5,483 nt of DNA from Candidatus Collierbacteria bacterium (GTDB taxonomy: Bacteria > Patescibacteriota > Microgenomatia > UBA1400 > MFAQ01). Numbering within the stretch: position 1 is the stretch's first letter; each line of letters opens with the position of its first letter. The translations under genes and the position numbers were made by a program. Below are positions 4,477-5,483 of the stretch, one piece after another. The DNA is taken from the NCBI GenBank assembly GCA_003531665.1, contig DQFC01000034.1, positions 7,361 to 12,843 of the forward strand, written 5' to 3'. The notes below the pieces were generated by a model. That model made no database searches. It was not told the origin of the DNA and saw only the letters and a list, made by a program, of their open reading frames with translations.

Positions 4477-5483
4477 TGTTTTTTTACTTCATTTATAAAA
4501 TAATTTAAAAACTCTACACCAGGATCTGTTTTTCCGGGATGCAGTTGGTAGTGTCCGAATATTTGTGTATATGGTATGTGATACTGTTTCATCATAAAAC
4601 AGGTGGAATTTACGGATGATTTTATCTCATCCGTGCTTGGTGCTTTCTCTTCCGGTTTTAGAGAAAACGTTCCGGGTGGAATAAAATATGCTCCAACCAT
4701 TTCATTGTTTAGAGAGTAATTGTTTTCATTGCCACCGACGCAGTAAGCGAGCTCAGCTTTCTTTTCCCACATCTGTTGCCATTGCTGAACTGAGCCGTCT
4801 TGGTCAGTACCTATTTGACAAGACAAACCTCTTTCCACAAGGACATTGTAAGTGACATCATTATTGGTCCAACCACCGCTCCAATGGATGACAATTTTTG
4901 TGGGAAATATGCAATATCCGGTTCGACCCGGACCTGTTAATAATTTTTTGACCACGGGGTAAGACCCGGCCTGTATCATTATTTCGGATCCGGCATCCTC
5001 ACCACAGTCGAGATTGTAAACACCTCCTCCTGGTTCTGTTCCCGGTCCAGGACCTCCACCCGGACCGCCTCCTCCGCCATATTCTGCATAATCGACCTGA
5101 CTGAGACTGTCGAATTGGACTAAGGTGGAGAGAATGGGGGCAATTAAATAAGCCATAGCTAAATATAGTCCTGTAACGATAAGGGACCCAACTACGATAC
5201 CGATGGCGGAAACGATGGCAATAAGAATAGATCTTCTAATGATAACTAGACCGGCAAAAAGACTGGCTCCGGCAGTAGCAACTGCAGCTCCTACGGCTAT
5301 GATGGGAATAATCAGATCTCTGGAGCGGAATTTGTCTCCCCAACCAGCTTCTTGCCACACTCTGTCCAAACCCCTTTTAACTAGTCCAACGGTGGCATCG
5401 ATAATAACCGTGGCGACCATGAGTATGGCTCCGATTATCAAACTTAATCCCATAGTTGGTATTCCAAGGGCCGCCGCGGCGGC
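4467..5483 (-). CDS. Membrane protein with C-terminal N-acetylmuramoyl-L-alanine amidase (Amidase_2) domain, probably 5'-partial
   Basis: Numbering is from ATG 5453 (328 aa). The C-terminal part, about 185-325, has the pattern of zinc amidases of the Amidase_2/PGRP family, which cut between muramic acid and L-alanine in peptidoglycan. H190 in KIVIHWSGG, H301 in FGHYQLHPG and D310 in KTDPG fit the zinc ligands; K308 and E251 (NNEMVGAYF) fit other conserved positions. Before it come hydrophobic segments at about 3-25, 47-72 and 75-107, then a Gly/Pro linker (126-144). Six cysteines at 150, 181, 212, 238, 285 and 327 suggest an exported, possibly disulfide-bonded domain. The frame continues upstream of the ATG as AAAAALGIPT to the window edge, and the ATG lacks a strong ribosome binding site, so the protein may be longer. 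It overlaps the next gene by 10 nt. Role: wall remodelling, or wall opening for a secretion or surface apparatus; the latter is inference. Confidence 0.85.
   Translation of the reverse strand, partial: AAAAALGIPTMGLSLIIGAILMVATVIIDATVGLVKRGLDRVWQEAGWGDKFRSRDLIIPIIAVGAAVATAGASLFAGLVIIRRSILIAIVSAIGIVVGSLIVTGLYLAMAYLIAPILSTLVQFDSLSQVDYAEYGGGGGPGGGPGPGTEPGGGVYNLDCGEDAGSEIMIQAGSYPVVKKLLTGPGRTGYCIFPTKIVIHWSGGWTNNDVTYNVLVERGLSCQIGTDQDGSVQQWQQMWEKKAELAYCVGGNENNYSLNNEMVGAYFIPPGTFSLKPEEKAPSTDEIKSSVNSTCFMMKQYHIPYTQIFGHYQLHPGKTDPGVEFLNYFINEVKKQCP

Noticed and set aside
1..5483. CRISPR array, tRNA/rRNA gene, transposase or attachment site
   Set aside because: No regularly spaced repeats, no cloverleaf or rRNA sequence recognised, and no transposase or integrase ORF; the only repeats are the small palindromes in rnpA and the origin motifs.

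Overview
The window carries the chromosomal replication-origin neighbourhood of a bacterium, in the conserved order rnpA-rpmH | dnaA - oriC - dnaN. rnpA and rpmH run leftward; dnaA and dnaN run rightward. Two further leftward genes follow: a membrane-anchored protein of unknown function and a membrane protein with a C-terminal N-acetylmuramoyl-L-alanine amidase domain. The moderate GC content, the style of the long membrane/amidase protein, and the short palindromic repeats at the left edge would suit an uncultivated lineage such as Patescibacteria/CPR. That placement is an impression from memory, not something the sequence proves. No in-frame TGA is seen inside a gene, so the code looks standard.

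Left edge (1-457). The start of rnpA (RNase P protein) lies 3 nt behind rpmH (ribosomal protein L34). Two unrelated palindromic repeats sit inside the rnpA reading frame, between the two beta-strand motifs, and are translated without breaking the frame. The divergent rpmH/dnaA spacer holds one perfect and one near-perfect DnaA box, pointing to dnaA autoregulation.

Centre (458-3479). dnaA is complete (459 aa). The roughly 530-bp dnaA-dnaN spacer has the parts of an origin: four DnaA boxes about one helical turn apart at the dnaA stop codon, a tandem TTGTCCAC pair, a GC-rich step, CTA/TTA triplets resembling DnaA-trios, and a 90% AT tract. Next comes a 23-codon ORF with a strong ribosome binding site. 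That site can pair with a TCACCTC inside the ORF, and a competing hairpin overlaps the same bases, so this could be a translational switch. A perfect AT-rich hairpin and a TATAAT box 8 nt before the dnaN ATG follow; dnaN (370 aa) is probably translated from a nearly leaderless mRNA.

Right side (3463-5483). The amidase gene, whose frame is open to the window edge, overlaps the next gene by 10 nt, so the two form a translationally coupled pair. That second gene overlaps the 3' end of dnaN tail to tail by 17 nt. The pair probably acts at the cell envelope; the rest of the window concerns replication start and RNase P/L34.

The least ordinary points are the repeat-expanded rnpA, the well-defined origin unwinding module, and the small ORF with alternative hairpins between the origin and dnaN.
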